Positions 30,542 to 39,750 of a stretch of DNA of 64,000 nt are shown piece by piece. The DNA is from Methyloligella solikamskensis. Lineage in GTDB: Bacteria > Pseudomonadota > Alphaproteobacteria > Rhizobiales > Methyloligellaceae. The position numbers were made by a program, and so were the translations under genes. The stretch is from assembly GCF_042676065.1 (NCBI RefSeq), contig NZ_JBHTJO010000001.1, positions 310,001-374,000 of the forward strand, written 5' to 3'. The notes below the pieces were generated by a model. It did not search any database. It worked only from the letters and a program-made list of their open reading frames with translations, and was not told the DNA's origin. How positions within the stretch are numbered: position 1 is the first letter of the stretch; each line of letters opens with the position of its first letter.

Positions 30542-31381
30542 ATGATCAAAGCTTGCGTTATTGGATGGCCGATCGAGCATTCCCGCTCGCCCATGATCCA
30601 CGGCTATTGGCTGCGCAAACACCGCATCAACGGCAGCTACGAAAAGGTCGCCGTGGCGCCGGAGGATATCGAGAGCTTTCTGAGCTCCCTCGGTGCGCAA
30701 GGCTTTGCAGGCTGCAACGTTACGCTTCCCCATAAGGAGGCCGCGCTTCGCGCCGCCGACAATGTGCACGCGGCGGCGCGGTCCATCGGGGCGGCCAACA
30801 CCCTGTGGCTCAGCGAGGACGGGCGGCTGGAGGCGGACAATACGGACGCCTACGGCTTCATGACTCATCTCAAGGAATCGGCGCCGTCGCTTCGCTTGCA
30901 AGGCGCGACCGCCATGCTGCTTGGTGCGGGCGGTGCGGCACGCGCCATTCTCTACGGGCTGCAGAAGGCCGGTGTGGAGCGGATCGTGATCGCCAACCGG
31001 ACGGAAGCGCGTGCGGCTGCATTGGCTGAAGCCTTCGACCACGGGCTGGAAACGATCGCCTGGGATAAGGCGGAGGGCGCGCTGAAAGACTGCGATCTCC
31101 TGGTCAACACGACGAGCCTCGGCATGGACGGTCAGCCGCCGCTCGAGATGTCGCTTAAGACTCTGCCGAAAGAGTCGGTCGTCGCCGACATCGTCTATAC
31201 GCCGCTGGAGACGCCGCTCCTGGCCGAGGCCCGCGCCCGCGGGAATGCTTGCGTCGATGGGCTCGGGATGCTGCTCCACCAGGCGGTGCCGGGATTCGAA
31301 CGCTGGTTCGGCGTGCGGCCCGAGGTGACGAAGGAGCTGCGCGATCTGGTGGTCGCCGATCTGAAGGTAGAGGACGGCTGA
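30542..31381 (+). CDS. aroE: Shikimate dehydrogenase
   Basis: AroE reduces 3-dehydroshikimate with NADPH in aromatic amino-acid synthesis. The 279 residues show VIGWPIEHSRSPMIH, GCNVTLPHKEAAL with the catalytic lysine, NTDAYGFM with the catalytic aspartate, and the nucleotide-binding LLGAGGAARAILYGLQKAG. Further motifs are NRTEARAAAL and GLGMLLHQAVPGFERWFG. The stop overlaps the coaE start by one base (TGATG). Confidence 0.96.
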   Translation: MIKACVIGWPIEHSRSPMIHGYWLRKHRINGSYEKVAVAPEDIESFLSSLGAQGFAGCNVTLPHKEAALRAADNVHAAARSIGAANTLWLSEDGRLEADNTDAYGFMTHLKESAPSLRLQGATAMLLGAGGAARAILYGLQKAGVERIVIANRTEARAAALAEAFDHGLETIAWDKAEGALKDCDLLVNTTSLGMDGQPPLEMSLKTLPKESVVADIVYTPLETPLLAEARARGNACVDGLGMLLHQAVPGFERWFGVRPEVTKELRDLVVADLKVEDG

Positions 31382-32007
31382 TGCTGGTGATCGGACTCAC
31401 AGGCTCCATCGGCATGGGCAAGACCACGACGGCGGCCTACTTCGCGGAGCGTGGGATCCCGGTCTGCAGCGCCGACCAGATCGTCCATGATCTTTATGAA
31501 GGTGAGGCGGTGCCTCAGATCGAGGCGGCCTTTCCCGGCGTCGCGCCGGACGGCAAGGTGGACCGCGCGCTGCTGGCGAAGGAAGTCGCCGGCCATCCGG
31601 GAAAGCTCCGGGAGCTGGAAGCGATCATCCATCCGCTCGTGGTGAAGGGCGAGATGGAATTCCTGCGCGATCAGGCGAAACGCGGTGCGGAGATGGTGGT
31701 CCTGGAGATCCCACTTCTTTATGAGGCGGGCGCCGAGGTACGGGTCGATACTGTCGTCGTGGTCAGCGCGCCGCCGGAAGCCCAGCGGGAACGGGTGCTC
31801 GCGCGCGCCGGCATGAGCGAAGAGAAGTTCGAATCCCTGCTGGCCCGTCAGATGCCCGACGCCGAAAAGCGCGCCCGGGCGGATTACGTTGTGGACACGG
31901 GCGGCAGCCTGGAAGACGTGGCGCGTCAGGTCGATAAGGTGATTGAAGATTTGCGCGGCCGCGAGGGCGCGGTTTGGGATAAGCTGCGGGGGCGGCTGGA
32001 AAGCTAG
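31381..32007 (+). CDS. coaE: Dephospho-CoA kinase
   Basis: CoaE phosphorylates dephospho-CoA in the last step of coenzyme A synthesis. The ATG at 31381 starts MLVIGLTGSIGMGKTTTAA, placing the P-loop at residues 8-15 as expected; a longer upstream frame is shadow of aroE. Other motifs are CSADQIVHDLY, the central IIHPLV and VVLEIPLLYEAG. The length of 208 residues is normal. A separate coaA lies 10 kb downstream. Confidence 0.95.
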   Translation: MLVIGLTGSIGMGKTTTAAYFAERGIPVCSADQIVHDLYEGEAVPQIEAAFPGVAPDGKVDRALLAKEVAGHPGKLRELEAIIHPLVVKGEMEFLRDQAKRGAEMVVLEIPLLYEAGAEVRVDTVVVVSAPPEAQRERVLARAGMSEEKFESLLARQMPDAEKRARADYVVDTGGSLEDVARQVDKVIEDLRGREGAVWDKLRGRLES

Positions 32008-32026
32008 ATTTTCAGCAGGGTGTTTT

Positions 32027-32716
32027 ATGCGCGAGATCATTCTCGATACGGAAACCACGGGACTGAAGCCGGCGGACGGCCACCGGATCGTCGAGGTGGG
32101 CTGCATCGAGCTTCTGAACTGCATCCCCACGGGGCGGGAGTGGCACTGCTTCCTCAATCCCGAGCGGGACGTGCCGAACGAAGCCTTCCAGGTGCATGGG
32201 CTCTCGGCGGACTTTCTCGCCGACAAGCCGCTCTTCACCGATGTGGCGGACGAGCTTCTGGAGTTCGTCGAAGGCGCCAAGCTCATCATGCACAACGCGC
32301 CGTTCGACTTCGCCTTTCTCAATGCGGAGTTCGAACGCTGCCAGCGGATGCTGCTCGCCTGGGAGAATGTGGTCGATTCTCTTGCTCTGGCGCGGCGGCG
32401 CCATCCCGGCTTGCCGGTCAGCCTCGATGCGCTTTGTAAGCGCTACGGCGTCGATCTTTCGGCCCGCGAGAAGCATCACGGCGCCTTGGTCGACTGCAAG
32501 CTGCTGGCTTCGGTCTATGTGGAGCTGGTCGGCGGGCACCAGGCCCGGCTCGAGCTTGCAGTGAATAGCGGCGATGAGAGCCCGATCGGCGGGATTGCGC
32601 CGGTGGCCACGGCCCGGCCGGCGCCGCTGCCGTCACGCTTAAGTGCCGGCGAAGCGGAAGCCCATGCGGCTTTCATCCAAGGGCTCGGCGAAGATGCGCT
32701 CTGGAATCGCCTTTAG
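32027..32716 (+). CDS. dnaQ: DNA polymerase III epsilon subunit (3'-5' exonuclease)
   Basis: DnaQ proofreads DNA during replication. The start MREIILDTETTGL (32027) follows CAGGG and opens with the ExoI motif DTETTG. ExoII lies in MHNAPFDFAFLNAEF and ExoIII in HHGALVDCKLLASVY. A short C-terminal extension ends in FIQGLGEDALWNRL, the tail that usually contacts polymerase alpha. The 229-residue length is typical. It follows coaE by 19 bp. Confidence 0.95.
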   Translation: MREIILDTETTGLKPADGHRIVEVGCIELLNCIPTGREWHCFLNPERDVPNEAFQVHGLSADFLADKPLFTDVADELLEFVEGAKLIMHNAPFDFAFLNAEFERCQRMLLAWENVVDSLALARRRHPGLPVSLDALCKRYGVDLSAREKHHGALVDCKLLASVYVELVGGHQARLELAVNSGDESPIGGIAPVATARPAPLPSRLSAGEAEAHAAFIQGLGEDALWNRL

Positions 32717-32737
32717 GCGGGTGATCCCTGTCCTCAC

Positions 32738-33244
32738 CTAATTCTTCTGGCTGCCGCCGGCTTCTTTCTGGGCGTTTTCGAGATTCCGCCGGTAGAGCGT
32801 GCGGAAATCGATCGGGTCGAGCAGCAAAGGCGGGAATCCGCCATCCCGGCTGGTATCGGCCATCACGCGGCGGGCGAAGGGAAACAGGATCGCCGGGCAG
32901 TCGATGAAAAGAATCGGCTGCAGGATCTCCTGACCGGCGCCCTTGATGCGGAACATGCCGCCATAGAGAAGCTCGATATTGTAGACGATGGCTTCGTCGG
33001 TCTGGGCGCGGGCCTCCAGGCTCAGAACCACCTCATAGAGATCCTCGCCGCTTCCCGAGGCCTGCACATTCACGGATACTTCCAGCCGCGGCTGCTGATT
33101 CTTGTCAGGCTGCAGGCTCTTCGGTGCGTTCGGGCTCTCGAAGGAGAGGTCCTTGATGTACTGGGCCAGGACGTTGAGCGTGACCTGCTGGCCGCCAGGG
33201 GCTGCCTCTTCGCCGCTCTCGCCAGGTTGCGTCTCGTCTGCCAT
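32738..33244 (-). CDS. secB: Protein-export chaperone SecB
   Basis: SecB is the tetrameric cytoplasmic chaperone that keeps preproteins unfolded and hands them to SecA. The ATG at 33244 gives 168 residues; the frame continues upstream without a plausible start. Signatures are QYIKDLSFESPNAP, the beta-strand EVVLSLEARA, YNIELLYGGMFRI and IDCPAILFPFARRVMADTSRDGGFPPLLLD (written here only as an extended conserved core). It converges on dnaQ and diverges from the Tim44 gene. Confidence 0.95.
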   Translation of the reverse strand: MADETQPGESGEEAAPGGQQVTLNVLAQYIKDLSFESPNAPKSLQPDKNQQPRLEVSVNVQASGSGEDLYEVVLSLEARAQTDEAIVYNIELLYGGMFRIKGAGQEILQPILFIDCPAILFPFARRVMADTSRDGGFPPLLLDPIDFRTLYRRNLENAQKEAGGSQKN

Positions 33245-33581
33245 CGGTGATACTGCCTTAAGTCGCTTCTTCGGTGCTGCTTTGCATGCTTCTCGCTCAG
33301 CGGCGCTTGCGCTGTCGCTAGCACGGTCTCCGGATGCTCGCAAATGACATCCCTGCGGCAAAGCCGGCCCCAATCAGCCGGTGGACGATAGGTTCGCGCT
33401 TGGTTTGAGGTTGGCGCGCGGGAAGCGATGCCTTAAGTTGCGAAAAAGCCCGATCACCGGGTTTTCCCGACAGAGAAATCTTCGGTTCCGGTGGCAAAAG
33501 CTTAAATCAGTCCCAATATCATCTCATATGCCTTTTGCTGATGATGCGGGCATCTTTCCGATAAGCGGGTAACGACAAACG
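33245..33581. other. Divergent intergenic region between secB and the Tim44-like gene
   Basis: The 337 bp must hold the promoters of secB (leftward) and the Tim44-like gene (rightward). I see no hairpin with T-run, RNA gene or clear sigma-70 pair. The GC content drops towards 33480-33560. No protein-coding frame with a ribosome site is apparent. Confidence 0.4.
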
Positions 33582-34313
33582 ATGAGTGAAGTTTTCGACA
33601 TCTATACCCTGCTCTTCCTGGTGTTGGCGGTGGTGATTTTCTTGCGCCTCCGCAGCGTGCTGGGCAGACGCACCGGAAACGAGCGCCCGCCATACGACCC
33701 GTATTCGCCGAGCGAGAATTCGGTCGGGCAGCATAAGTCGAGCGACACGGTCGTCGATCTGCCGCGCGGCCGCACCCACAGCCAGCAGGCCGAGGCGGAA
33801 CCACAGCCCTCGGCTGCCGATATCGAGGCGCGCTTGGAAGACCATGCACCGAAAGACAGCGATCTCGCCAAGGCTCTGACCGAGGTGATGCGCGCCGATC
33901 CGACTTTCGATCCGGACCAGTTCCTGGAAGGCGCCAAGGTGGCCTATGAGATGGTCATCGCCGCGTTTGCCGAAGGGGACGAGGCGACGCTGCAGCAGCT
34001 CGTTGACGACGAGGTGTTCGAGAGCTTCCGCCGCAGCATGGCCGAACGCCAGGAGCGCGGCGAGCGGGTCGAGACCTCGCTGATCGCCATCAACAAGGCC
34101 GACATCATCGAGGCAGAGGTGAAGCAGGGGGTCGAGCAGATCACCGTGCGGTTCACGAGCGAGCTCATCACCTTGGTGCGCGATTCCGACGGCGACATCG
34201 TCGAAGGCGATCCGGAGACCGTTCGCGACGTGAACGATATCTGGACCTTCGCCCGGGAGATCTCCTCCCGCGATCCGAACTGGCAGCTTGTGGCTACCCA
34301 GACCGCCAATTAA
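33582..34313 (+). CDS. Tim44/TimA domain protein, membrane anchored
   Basis: The 243-residue protein has one N-terminal membrane segment (about residues 7-24, VFDIYTLLFLVLAVVIFLRL), a charged proline-rich linker, and a C-terminal Tim44-like domain from about residue 90. The motif FLEGAKVAYEMVIAAFAEGD is typical. Bacterial Tim44 homologues have been linked to inner-membrane protein handling near SecYEG, but their role is not settled. In several relatives a murein transglycosylase gene follows; here the Smr gene comes next. Confidence 0.87.
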   Translation: MSEVFDIYTLLFLVLAVVIFLRLRSVLGRRTGNERPPYDPYSPSENSVGQHKSSDTVVDLPRGRTHSQQAEAEPQPSAADIEARLEDHAPKDSDLAKALTEVMRADPTFDPDQFLEGAKVAYEMVIAAFAEGDEATLQQLVDDEVFESFRRSMAERQERGERVETSLIAINKADIIEAEVKQGVEQITVRFTSELITLVRDSDGDIVEGDPETVRDVNDIWTFAREISSRDPNWQLVATQTAN

Positions 34314-34355
34314 GGCCTTGCCGCCCGGACAGCTCGATTTGCCAGGGGCAAGACC

Positions 34356-34958
34356 ATGGGCAAAACGCGAAAAGGCGGCAGGGATCTTCCCGATAAGGAC
34401 GATGACGACGCGGCGCTCTGGGAGCAGATCGCAGGCACGGTCGTGCCGCTGAAGAAGCGGGACGTTCGCGCCGCGCCTCTGCCGAAGCCGCCCACCAAGA
34501 TCCGCCCTCCCAAGAAGCTTAATGACGCTGAAGACGCACCGGCCGCGCCGACGCCGTCTCTGAAGACACCTCCGCCGAAGCCCGGCCCGCCGGCGCCGGC
34601 CTCGATCGCGCTCGACCGTGGCACGGCGCGCAAACTGGAAAAGGGGCGGCTTCCCGTCGAAGCCAAGCTCGATCTCCACGGCATGCGCCAGCGGAACGCG
34701 CATTCAGCCTTGCGGCGATTCCTAATGGATGCCCAGGCGAAGGGGTTTCGCCATGTGCTGGTGATCACCGGCAAGGGCACGGCGAAGGCGTCGTCGGAAA
34801 ACTTCTATATGGAAGAACCGCGGGGGGTTCTGCGCCAGCAGGTGCCGGGCTGGCTGACCCAGCCGGATCTCGCACCCGTGGTGGTCAGCTTCTCAGAAGC
34901 CCCCCAGCGCCTGGGCGGCGCCGGCGCTCTCTATGTGCGGCTGCGGAGGGTGCGGTAG
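34356..34958 (+). CDS. Smr-domain protein
   Basis: The 200-residue protein has a basic and proline-rich N-terminal half (PKPPTKIRPPKK, KTPPPKPGPPAPAS) and a C-terminal Smr domain. That domain opens with KLDLHGMRQRNAHSALRRFL and has the loop VLVITGKGTAK. Smr domains occur in DNA or RNA endonucleases; this stand-alone alphaproteobacterial form has no proven substrate. It follows the Tim44-like gene by 42 bp. The C-terminus ends in GALYVRLRRVR. Confidence 0.9.
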   Translation: MGKTRKGGRDLPDKDDDDAALWEQIAGTVVPLKKRDVRAAPLPKPPTKIRPPKKLNDAEDAPAAPTPSLKTPPPKPGPPAPASIALDRGTARKLEKGRLPVEAKLDLHGMRQRNAHSALRRFLMDAQAKGFRHVLVITGKGTAKASSENFYMEEPRGVLRQQVPGWLTQPDLAPVVVSFSEAPQRLGGAGALYVRLRRVR

Positions 34959-34961
34959 GAG

Positions 34962-35711
34962 CTAGTCATCATGCTCGAACGGTTCGCACATTTCTCGCCA
35001 TTGGGTGTCCGTTAACGGCGCGTGCCAGTATCCACCCATCTCCCACGCCCACATAACATCTCCATCTTTTGGATTAGAATACAGCGTGAATCTCACAGGT
35101 CTTCCTGTTGATTGGGGATCAACCGGCAGTATTAGCAAGTCACGGGGATCATGAGGGGCGGCCAAGACTCGGAAGACCCTTTGCGCATCCTCTGAATGCC
35201 ATGTCTTGACGAAAAAGGATTCCCCGTTCGGTAGTTCGTGAAATGCAATTAGCTTGTGAGCTAGGTTGGGTGGCTCCGATTCAAGCGCTTGACGTATCGC
35301 GACTTCCTTCTCATTCGTGAAGCCTAGGTCGAGGATGGTAGATCCGCCTCCCGGTGCTGGAGGTATCCAGATCGTGCTTTTGGGAGGAGCATCTTCTAAG
35401 GCCGTTGAAAGGTGGTCCGTAGAAATTCCCACGCGAAGTACAGAAACAATCTGATTGGTGCCCTCGGGTGGAGTACTTCCTCGACGCCAACTCTGCATCA
35501 AGCGGTCACCACCTCCCCTAGGTAAGCCGGATTCTTTCGTGAATGCGCGCCGGCACGCGTTCGGAGTGTGGAAGCTAAACTTTTCGATTCCGCCCATTGA
35601 TCTATGAGCGGCGTAAACTTCTGATCGGTTGGACCAGATGGCCCAGATACTGGACCGAGGTTGCCCCTCGTTTCCGACCGCTACACGACGCTCAAAGCGC
35701 TTCCGTCCCAT
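34962..35711 (-). CDS. Hypothetical protein, orphan with lower GC content
   Basis: The 249-residue frame has no family motif that I recognise. It starts MGRKRFERRVAVGNEG, has a tryptophan-rich segment (SIWAIWSNRS) and a proline/glycine stretch (IWIPPAPGGGSTILDLGF), and ends with HAPLTDTQWREMCEPFEHDD. No signal peptide or membrane segment is seen. The DNA is about half GC in the lines counted by hand, against roughly 60-70 percent in neighbouring genes. It sits alone between the Smr gene and hslU. No good ribosome site precedes the ATG. Horizontal acquisition is likely; a function cannot be given. Confidence 0.55.
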   Translation of the reverse strand: MGRKRFERRVAVGNEGQPRSSIWAIWSNRSEVYAAHRSMGGIEKFSFHTPNACRRAFTKESGLPRGGGDRLMQSWRRGSTPPEGTNQIVSVLRVGISTDHLSTALEDAPPKSTIWIPPAPGGGSTILDLGFTNEKEVAIRQALESEPPNLAHKLIAFHELPNGESFFVKTWHSEDAQRVFRVLAAPHDPRDLLILPVDPQSTGRPVRFTLYSNPKDGDVMWAWEMGGYWHAPLTDTQWREMCEPFEHDD

Positions 35712-35788
35712 CAGATCGCGTAAGACTTTCCCTTATCGACGGGCCAATCCTGGCAACTGTCAAATCTTACAATCTAGAGTAGCGAAAC

Positions 35789-37096
35789 TTACAGAATAAA
35801 CTTCGAGAGGTCGGCGTTCTTGGCCAGGTCGCCGATATGCTCGCGGACGTAAGCGGCGTCGACGACGAGGGTCTGGTTGCTCTGGTCGGAGGCCGTAAAG
35901 GAGACCTCGTCCAGGATGCGCTCCATGACCGTGGAGAGACGGCGGGCGCCGATATTCTCCACATTGGTGTTCACCTCCACCGCAATATCGGCGATGGCGT
36001 CGATGGCATCGTCGGTGAACTGAATCTCCAGGCCTTCGGTCGCCATGAGCGCCACATACTGCTTCACCAGGGACGCCTTGGTCTCGGTGAGGATTCGGCG
36101 GAAGTCCTCGCGGTCCAGCGCGCGGAGCTCCACCCTGATGGGCAGTCGACCCTGGAGCTCGGGCAGAAGATCGGAGGGCTTCGCCACATGGAAAGCGCCC
36201 GAGGCGATGAACAGGATGTGGTCCGTCTTCACGGGCCCGTATTTCGTGCCGACGGTGGTGCCCTCGATCAAGGGCAGCAGATCGCGCTGCACGCCTTCGC
36301 GGCTGACATCGGCGCCGGCGCGCTCGGTGCGGGCGCAGATCTTGTCGATCTCGTCGAGGAAGACGATGCCATCGTTCTCAACCAGCTTGATGGCTTCCTG
36401 GACGATCTGATCGGTGTCGATGAGCTTGTCGGATTCCTCGTTCATGAGGAGCTCGAAGCTGTCTTCCACGGTGACGCGGCGGGATTTGGTGCGGCCGCCC
36501 ATGGCCTTGCCGAGCATGTCGTTGAGATTGATCATGCCGACCTGGCTGCCGGGCATGCCGGGGATCTCGAAGGAGGGCATGCCGGAGCTGTTGTCGGCGA
36601 CCTCGATGTCGATCTCCTTCTTATCGAGCTCGCCCGAGCGCAGCTTCGCGCGGAAGGATTCCTTGGTGGACTGGCTGGCGCCGTGTCCGACCAGGGCTTC
36701 GACGACGCGCTCCTCGGCGTTGAGCTGGGCGCGAGCCTTCACCTCCTTGCGCTTGACGTCCTTCACCACGGAGATGCCGGCTTCCAGCAGGTCGCGGATG
36801 ATCTGATCGACGTCGCGGCCGACATAGCCGACCTCGGTGAACTTGGTGGCCTCCACCTTGATGAAGGGCGCGTTGGCGAGCTTGGCGAGACGGCGAGATA
36901 TCTCCGTCTTGCCCACGCCGGTCGGGCCGATCATCAGGATGTTCTTCGGCAGAACCTCTTCGCGCATCTCACCTTCGAGCTGCTGACGGCGCCAGCGATT
37001 GCGCAGGGCGATGGCCACGGCGCGCTTGGCGTCCTGCTGACCGATGATGTGCCGGTCCAGCTCGGATACGATCTCGCGGGGTGAAAAGTCGCTCAT
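35789..37096 (-). CDS. hslU: HslU ATPase subunit of the HslUV protease
   Basis: HslU unfolds substrates and feeds them to the HslV peptidase in the cytoplasm. The 435 residues begin SDFSPREIVSELDRHIIGQ. Walker A is GPTGVGKTEISRRLA, followed by VEATKFTEVGYVGRD with the pore loop, the I-domain (about 110-240), Walker B GIVFLDEIDKI and the arginine-finger region. The C-terminus KNADLSKFIL is the tail that docks into HslV. It lies 105 bp downstream of hslV on the same strand. Confidence 0.97.
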   Translation of the reverse strand: MSDFSPREIVSELDRHIIGQQDAKRAVAIALRNRWRRQQLEGEMREEVLPKNILMIGPTGVGKTEISRRLAKLANAPFIKVEATKFTEVGYVGRDVDQIIRDLLEAGISVVKDVKRKEVKARAQLNAEERVVEALVGHGASQSTKESFRAKLRSGELDKKEIDIEVADNSSGMPSFEIPGMPGSQVGMINLNDMLGKAMGGRTKSRRVTVEDSFELLMNEESDKLIDTDQIVQEAIKLVENDGIVFLDEIDKICARTERAGADVSREGVQRDLLPLIEGTTVGTKYGPVKTDHILFIASGAFHVAKPSDLLPELQGRLPIRVELRALDREDFRRILTETKASLVKQYVALMATEGLEIQFTDDAIDAIADIAVEVNTNVENIGARRLSTVMERILDEVSFTASDQSNQTLVVDAAYVREHIGDLAKNADLSKFIL

Positions 37097-37201
37097 ACTC
37101 TTCTCTACTTGCTCAGCTCAAATTCGGTGCAGTGCTTGATAGGGGGCCTCGTGGCCTCATGGTTTGAGACACGTTCCACCCTTTGGCGGAGGCCGCGGTC
37201 A

Positions 37202-37768
37202 TCACGCGGCCGTATCCAAGGTCTCAACCACGATTGAATCGTTGGTGTAGACGCAGATGCGCGAGGCGATCTCCATGGCCTTGCGGGCGATTTCCTCGGC
37301 GGTTCTGTCGGTGTCGAGAAGAGCCAAAGCCGCGGCATAGGCATAATTGCCGCCCGACCCGATGCCCATGACCGCATTGTCGGGCTCGAGCACGTCGCCC
37401 GTGCCGGTCAGCACAAGGGACTCGTCCTTGTCGGCGACCAGCATCATCGCTTCCAGGCGGCGCAGGTAGCGGTCGGTCCGCCAATCCTTGGCAAGCTCGA
37501 CACAGGCGCGCTTCAGCTGGTCCGGAAACCGCTCCAGCTTGTTTTCCAGGCGTTCGAACAGGGTGAAGGCGTCCGCGGTCGCCCCGGCGAAACCGGCAAT
37601 CACCTTGCCGTTGCCGAGGGGGCGCACCTTGCGGGCGTTTCCCTTGATCACCGTCTGGCCGAGGGACACCTGTCCGTCACCGGCGATCACCACCTTGCCA
37701 TCCTTGCGGACGGTGAGAATGGTGGTTCCGTGCCAGATTTGGGGGGAGGAGTCTGTGGGACCCGTCAT
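37202..37768 (-). CDS. hslV: HslV peptidase subunit of the HslUV protease
   Basis: HslV is the threonine protease partner of HslU. The active N-terminal threonine is in the motif HGTTILTVRKDG, reached after removal of a propeptide of about 14 residues, which is longer than in enteric bacteria but usual in alphaproteobacteria. Other features are VVIAGDGQVSLGQTV, KVIAGFAGATADAFTLFERLE and GSGGNYAYAAALALLD. The length is 188 residues. It diverges from hisB with a gap of 153 bp. Confidence 0.96.
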   Translation of the reverse strand: MTGPTDSSPQIWHGTTILTVRKDGKVVIAGDGQVSLGQTVIKGNARKVRPLGNGKVIAGFAGATADAFTLFERLENKLERFPDQLKRACVELAKDWRTDRYLRRLEAMMLVADKDESLVLTGTGDVLEPDNAVMGIGSGGNYAYAAALALLDTDRTAEEIARKAMEIASRICVYTNDSIVVETLDTAA

Positions 37769-37921
37769 GATGTCTCGCGATATGGGTTGGCAATTTTACG
37801 GTTCAAGGCCTAGACCTTGCGGCAAAGGGGTATCAGGGATCGTGCCTGGAAACCAATTTGCAAAGACCTTTGGGTTATCATCTCGAGTATGCAGAAACCG
37901 GCAGACGATACTGGGGGCGAA

Positions 37922-38515
37922 ATGACGCCCCGCCGCGCCGAGATCGACCGCTCCACCAAGGAGACGGAGATTTCCGTGCGCGTCGATCTCGACGGCACCG
38001 GCGCTTACGACGTGGCGACGGGTGTGGGCTTCTTCGACCACATGATCGAGCAGCTCGCGCGCCATTCGCTCATCGACATCACGTTGAAGGCGAAGGGCGA
38101 CCTGCATATCGACCAGCATCACACGGTAGAGGATTCCGGCATTGCGCTGGGCCAGGCGGTGGCGCAGGCGCTCGGCGACAAGACGGGCATCACCCGCTAC
38201 GGGTCCTGCTATCTTCCCATGGACGAGACGCTGACCCGAGTGTCGCTCGACGTGTCCGGCCGGCCTTATCTCATCTGGGATGTGGAGTTCACCCGGGCGA
38301 AGATCGGCGAGATGGACACGGAGCTGTTTCGGGAGTGGTTCCAGGCCTTTGCCCAGAACGCCGGGATCACGCTCCATGTGACAAATCTCTACGGCGAGAA
38401 TAACCATCACATCGCCGAGACCTGCTATAAGGCGCTGGCGCGGAGCTTACGGGAGGCCGTCTCGCTCGACGAGCGGCAGGCCGGGCGCGTGCCGTCGACC
38501 AAGGGTCGGCTTTAG
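37922..38515 (+). CDS. hisB: Imidazoleglycerol-phosphate dehydratase
   Basis: HisB dehydrates imidazoleglycerol phosphate in histidine synthesis. The ATG at 37922 is preceded by GGGGGCGA; an upstream ATG at 37889 has a poor ribosome site. The 197 residues show the metal-binding repeats FFDHMIEQLARHS, DLHIDQHHTVEDSGIALGQA and NNHHIAETCYKALAR. This is the monofunctional form without a phosphatase domain. It heads the his block, followed by a DUF2628 gene and hisH. Confidence 0.95.
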   Translation: MTPRRAEIDRSTKETEISVRVDLDGTGAYDVATGVGFFDHMIEQLARHSLIDITLKAKGDLHIDQHHTVEDSGIALGQAVAQALGDKTGITRYGSCYLPMDETLTRVSLDVSGRPYLIWDVEFTRAKIGEMDTELFREWFQAFAQNAGITLHVTNLYGENNHHIAETCYKALARSLREAVSLDERQAGRVPSTKGRL

Positions 38516-38548
38516 AGATTTCGCGCTGGTCGAAAGGGAGCCGCGAAC

Positions 38549-39082
38549 GTGGCGCTCTATTCCGTATACGAGCCTGAGGAGCCGCCCGCCGATCTGGTGG
38601 AGCGGGCGGACAGCCTCGTCTTCGTGAAGGACGGGTTCTGCTGGCCGGCCTTCTTCGTGGCGCCGTTCTGGCTGCTCTATCACCGCGTATGGGTCGGGCT
38701 CGGCCTCTTCATCGGTGGCTTCGTCCTGCTCGATGTCCTGCTCTCGCTGAGCAAGGCGGGTGAAGCGATCAGCGGCTGGGCCGTGCTTGGCTATATGTTT
38801 TTCTTCGCCATGGAGGCGAACGGTCTGCGGCGCCATTCGTTGGAGTGCAAAGGCTATGAGCAGATCGGCATGGCCGTCGGCAGCCGGGACGAGGCGGAGA
38901 TTCGTTTCTTCGCCGAGTGGTTGCCGGGTCAGCAGGCGATGGGCCCGAACCTTAAGACCGGGAAGACTGCTTCGGCCAAGGCGGCCGCGGCGAAGATGAG
39001 CGCAAAGACGCAAAGCCCGACATCAGCCGCTCCGTCGCGGTCCAGTGATGACGGGATCATCGGTTCCTTCCCCAACGCTTAA
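38549..39082 (+). CDS. DUF2628 membrane protein
   Basis: The 177-residue protein starts at a GTG behind AAAGGGAG. It begins ALYSVYEPEEPPADLVERA, then has hydrophobic segments around residues 30-50, 52-70 and 78-95 (WPAFFVAPFWLLYHRVWVG, GLFIGGFVLLDVLLSL), and a C-terminal alanine/serine-rich tail. DUF2628 proteins often sit between hisB and hisH in Rhizobiales; no function is established. The tight spacing (33 bp after hisB, 17 bp before hisH) implies co-transcription with the his genes. Confidence 0.85.
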   Translation: MALYSVYEPEEPPADLVERADSLVFVKDGFCWPAFFVAPFWLLYHRVWVGLGLFIGGFVLLDVLLSLSKAGEAISGWAVLGYMFFFAMEANGLRRHSLECKGYEQIGMAVGSRDEAEIRFFAEWLPGQQAMGPNLKTGKTASAKAAAAKMSAKTQSPTSAAPSRSSDDGIIGSFPNA

Positions 39083-39099
39083 TCTCACGAGTTCACGAC

Positions 39100-39750
39100 G
39101 TGCATCTTGCGATCATCGATTACGGCTCCGGCAATCTTCACTCGGCCGCCAAGGCGTTCGAGCGGGTGGCTAAGGAAGAAGGCTCCGATCTCGCCATCAA
39201 GGTGACCTCGGACCCTGAGGAGGTGCGCGCGGCTGAGCGTGTCGTGCTGCCGGGCGTCGGCGCCTTCGCCGATTGCCGCGCCGGGCTTATGGCCGTGGAC
39301 GGCATGGTGGAAGCGCTGGATGAGGCGGTGCACGAACAGGGCAAGCCGTTCCTCGGCATCTGCGTCGGCATGCAGCTCCTCGCCACCCGCGGGCTGGAGC
39401 ATGGCGATACGCCGGGGCTCGACTGGCTCTCCGGCGAGGTGCGCGCCATCGACACCGGCAATCCGGATCTGAAGATCCCCCATATGGGCTGGAACACGCT
39501 TCAGTTGGAGAAGCCCCACGCGCTGCTCGAGGACATCGAGACCGGGCCGGAAGGATTGCACGCCTATTTCGTGCACTCCTATCACTTCGTGCCGAGCGAG
39601 GCGGATGCTCTTGTGGCCACGACGGATTACGGCGTGCCGCTCACGGCGCTGGTGGCCAAGGACAATATCGCTGGCAGCCAGTTTCACCCGGAGAAGAGCC
39701 AGAAGCTCGGCCTCTCCCTGATCAAGAATTTCCTGAAGTGGCGTCCATGA
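39100..39750 (+). CDS. hisH: Imidazole glycerol phosphate synthase subunit HisH
   Basis: HisH is the glutaminase subunit that supplies ammonia to HisF. A GTG start begins HLAIIDYGSGNLHSA. The class I amidotransferase nucleophile lies in FLGICVGMQLLATRG, and the histidine-glutamate pair in SQFHPEKSQKLG. The length of 216 residues is standard. The stop overlaps the hisA start (ATGA). Confidence 0.96.
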   Translation: MHLAIIDYGSGNLHSAAKAFERVAKEEGSDLAIKVTSDPEEVRAAERVVLPGVGAFADCRAGLMAVDGMVEALDEAVHEQGKPFLGICVGMQLLATRGLEHGDTPGLDWLSGEVRAIDTGNPDLKIPHMGWNTLQLEKPHALLEDIETGPEGLHAYFVHSYHFVPSEADALVATTDYGVPLTALVAKDNIAGSQFHPEKSQKLGLSLIKNFLKWRP

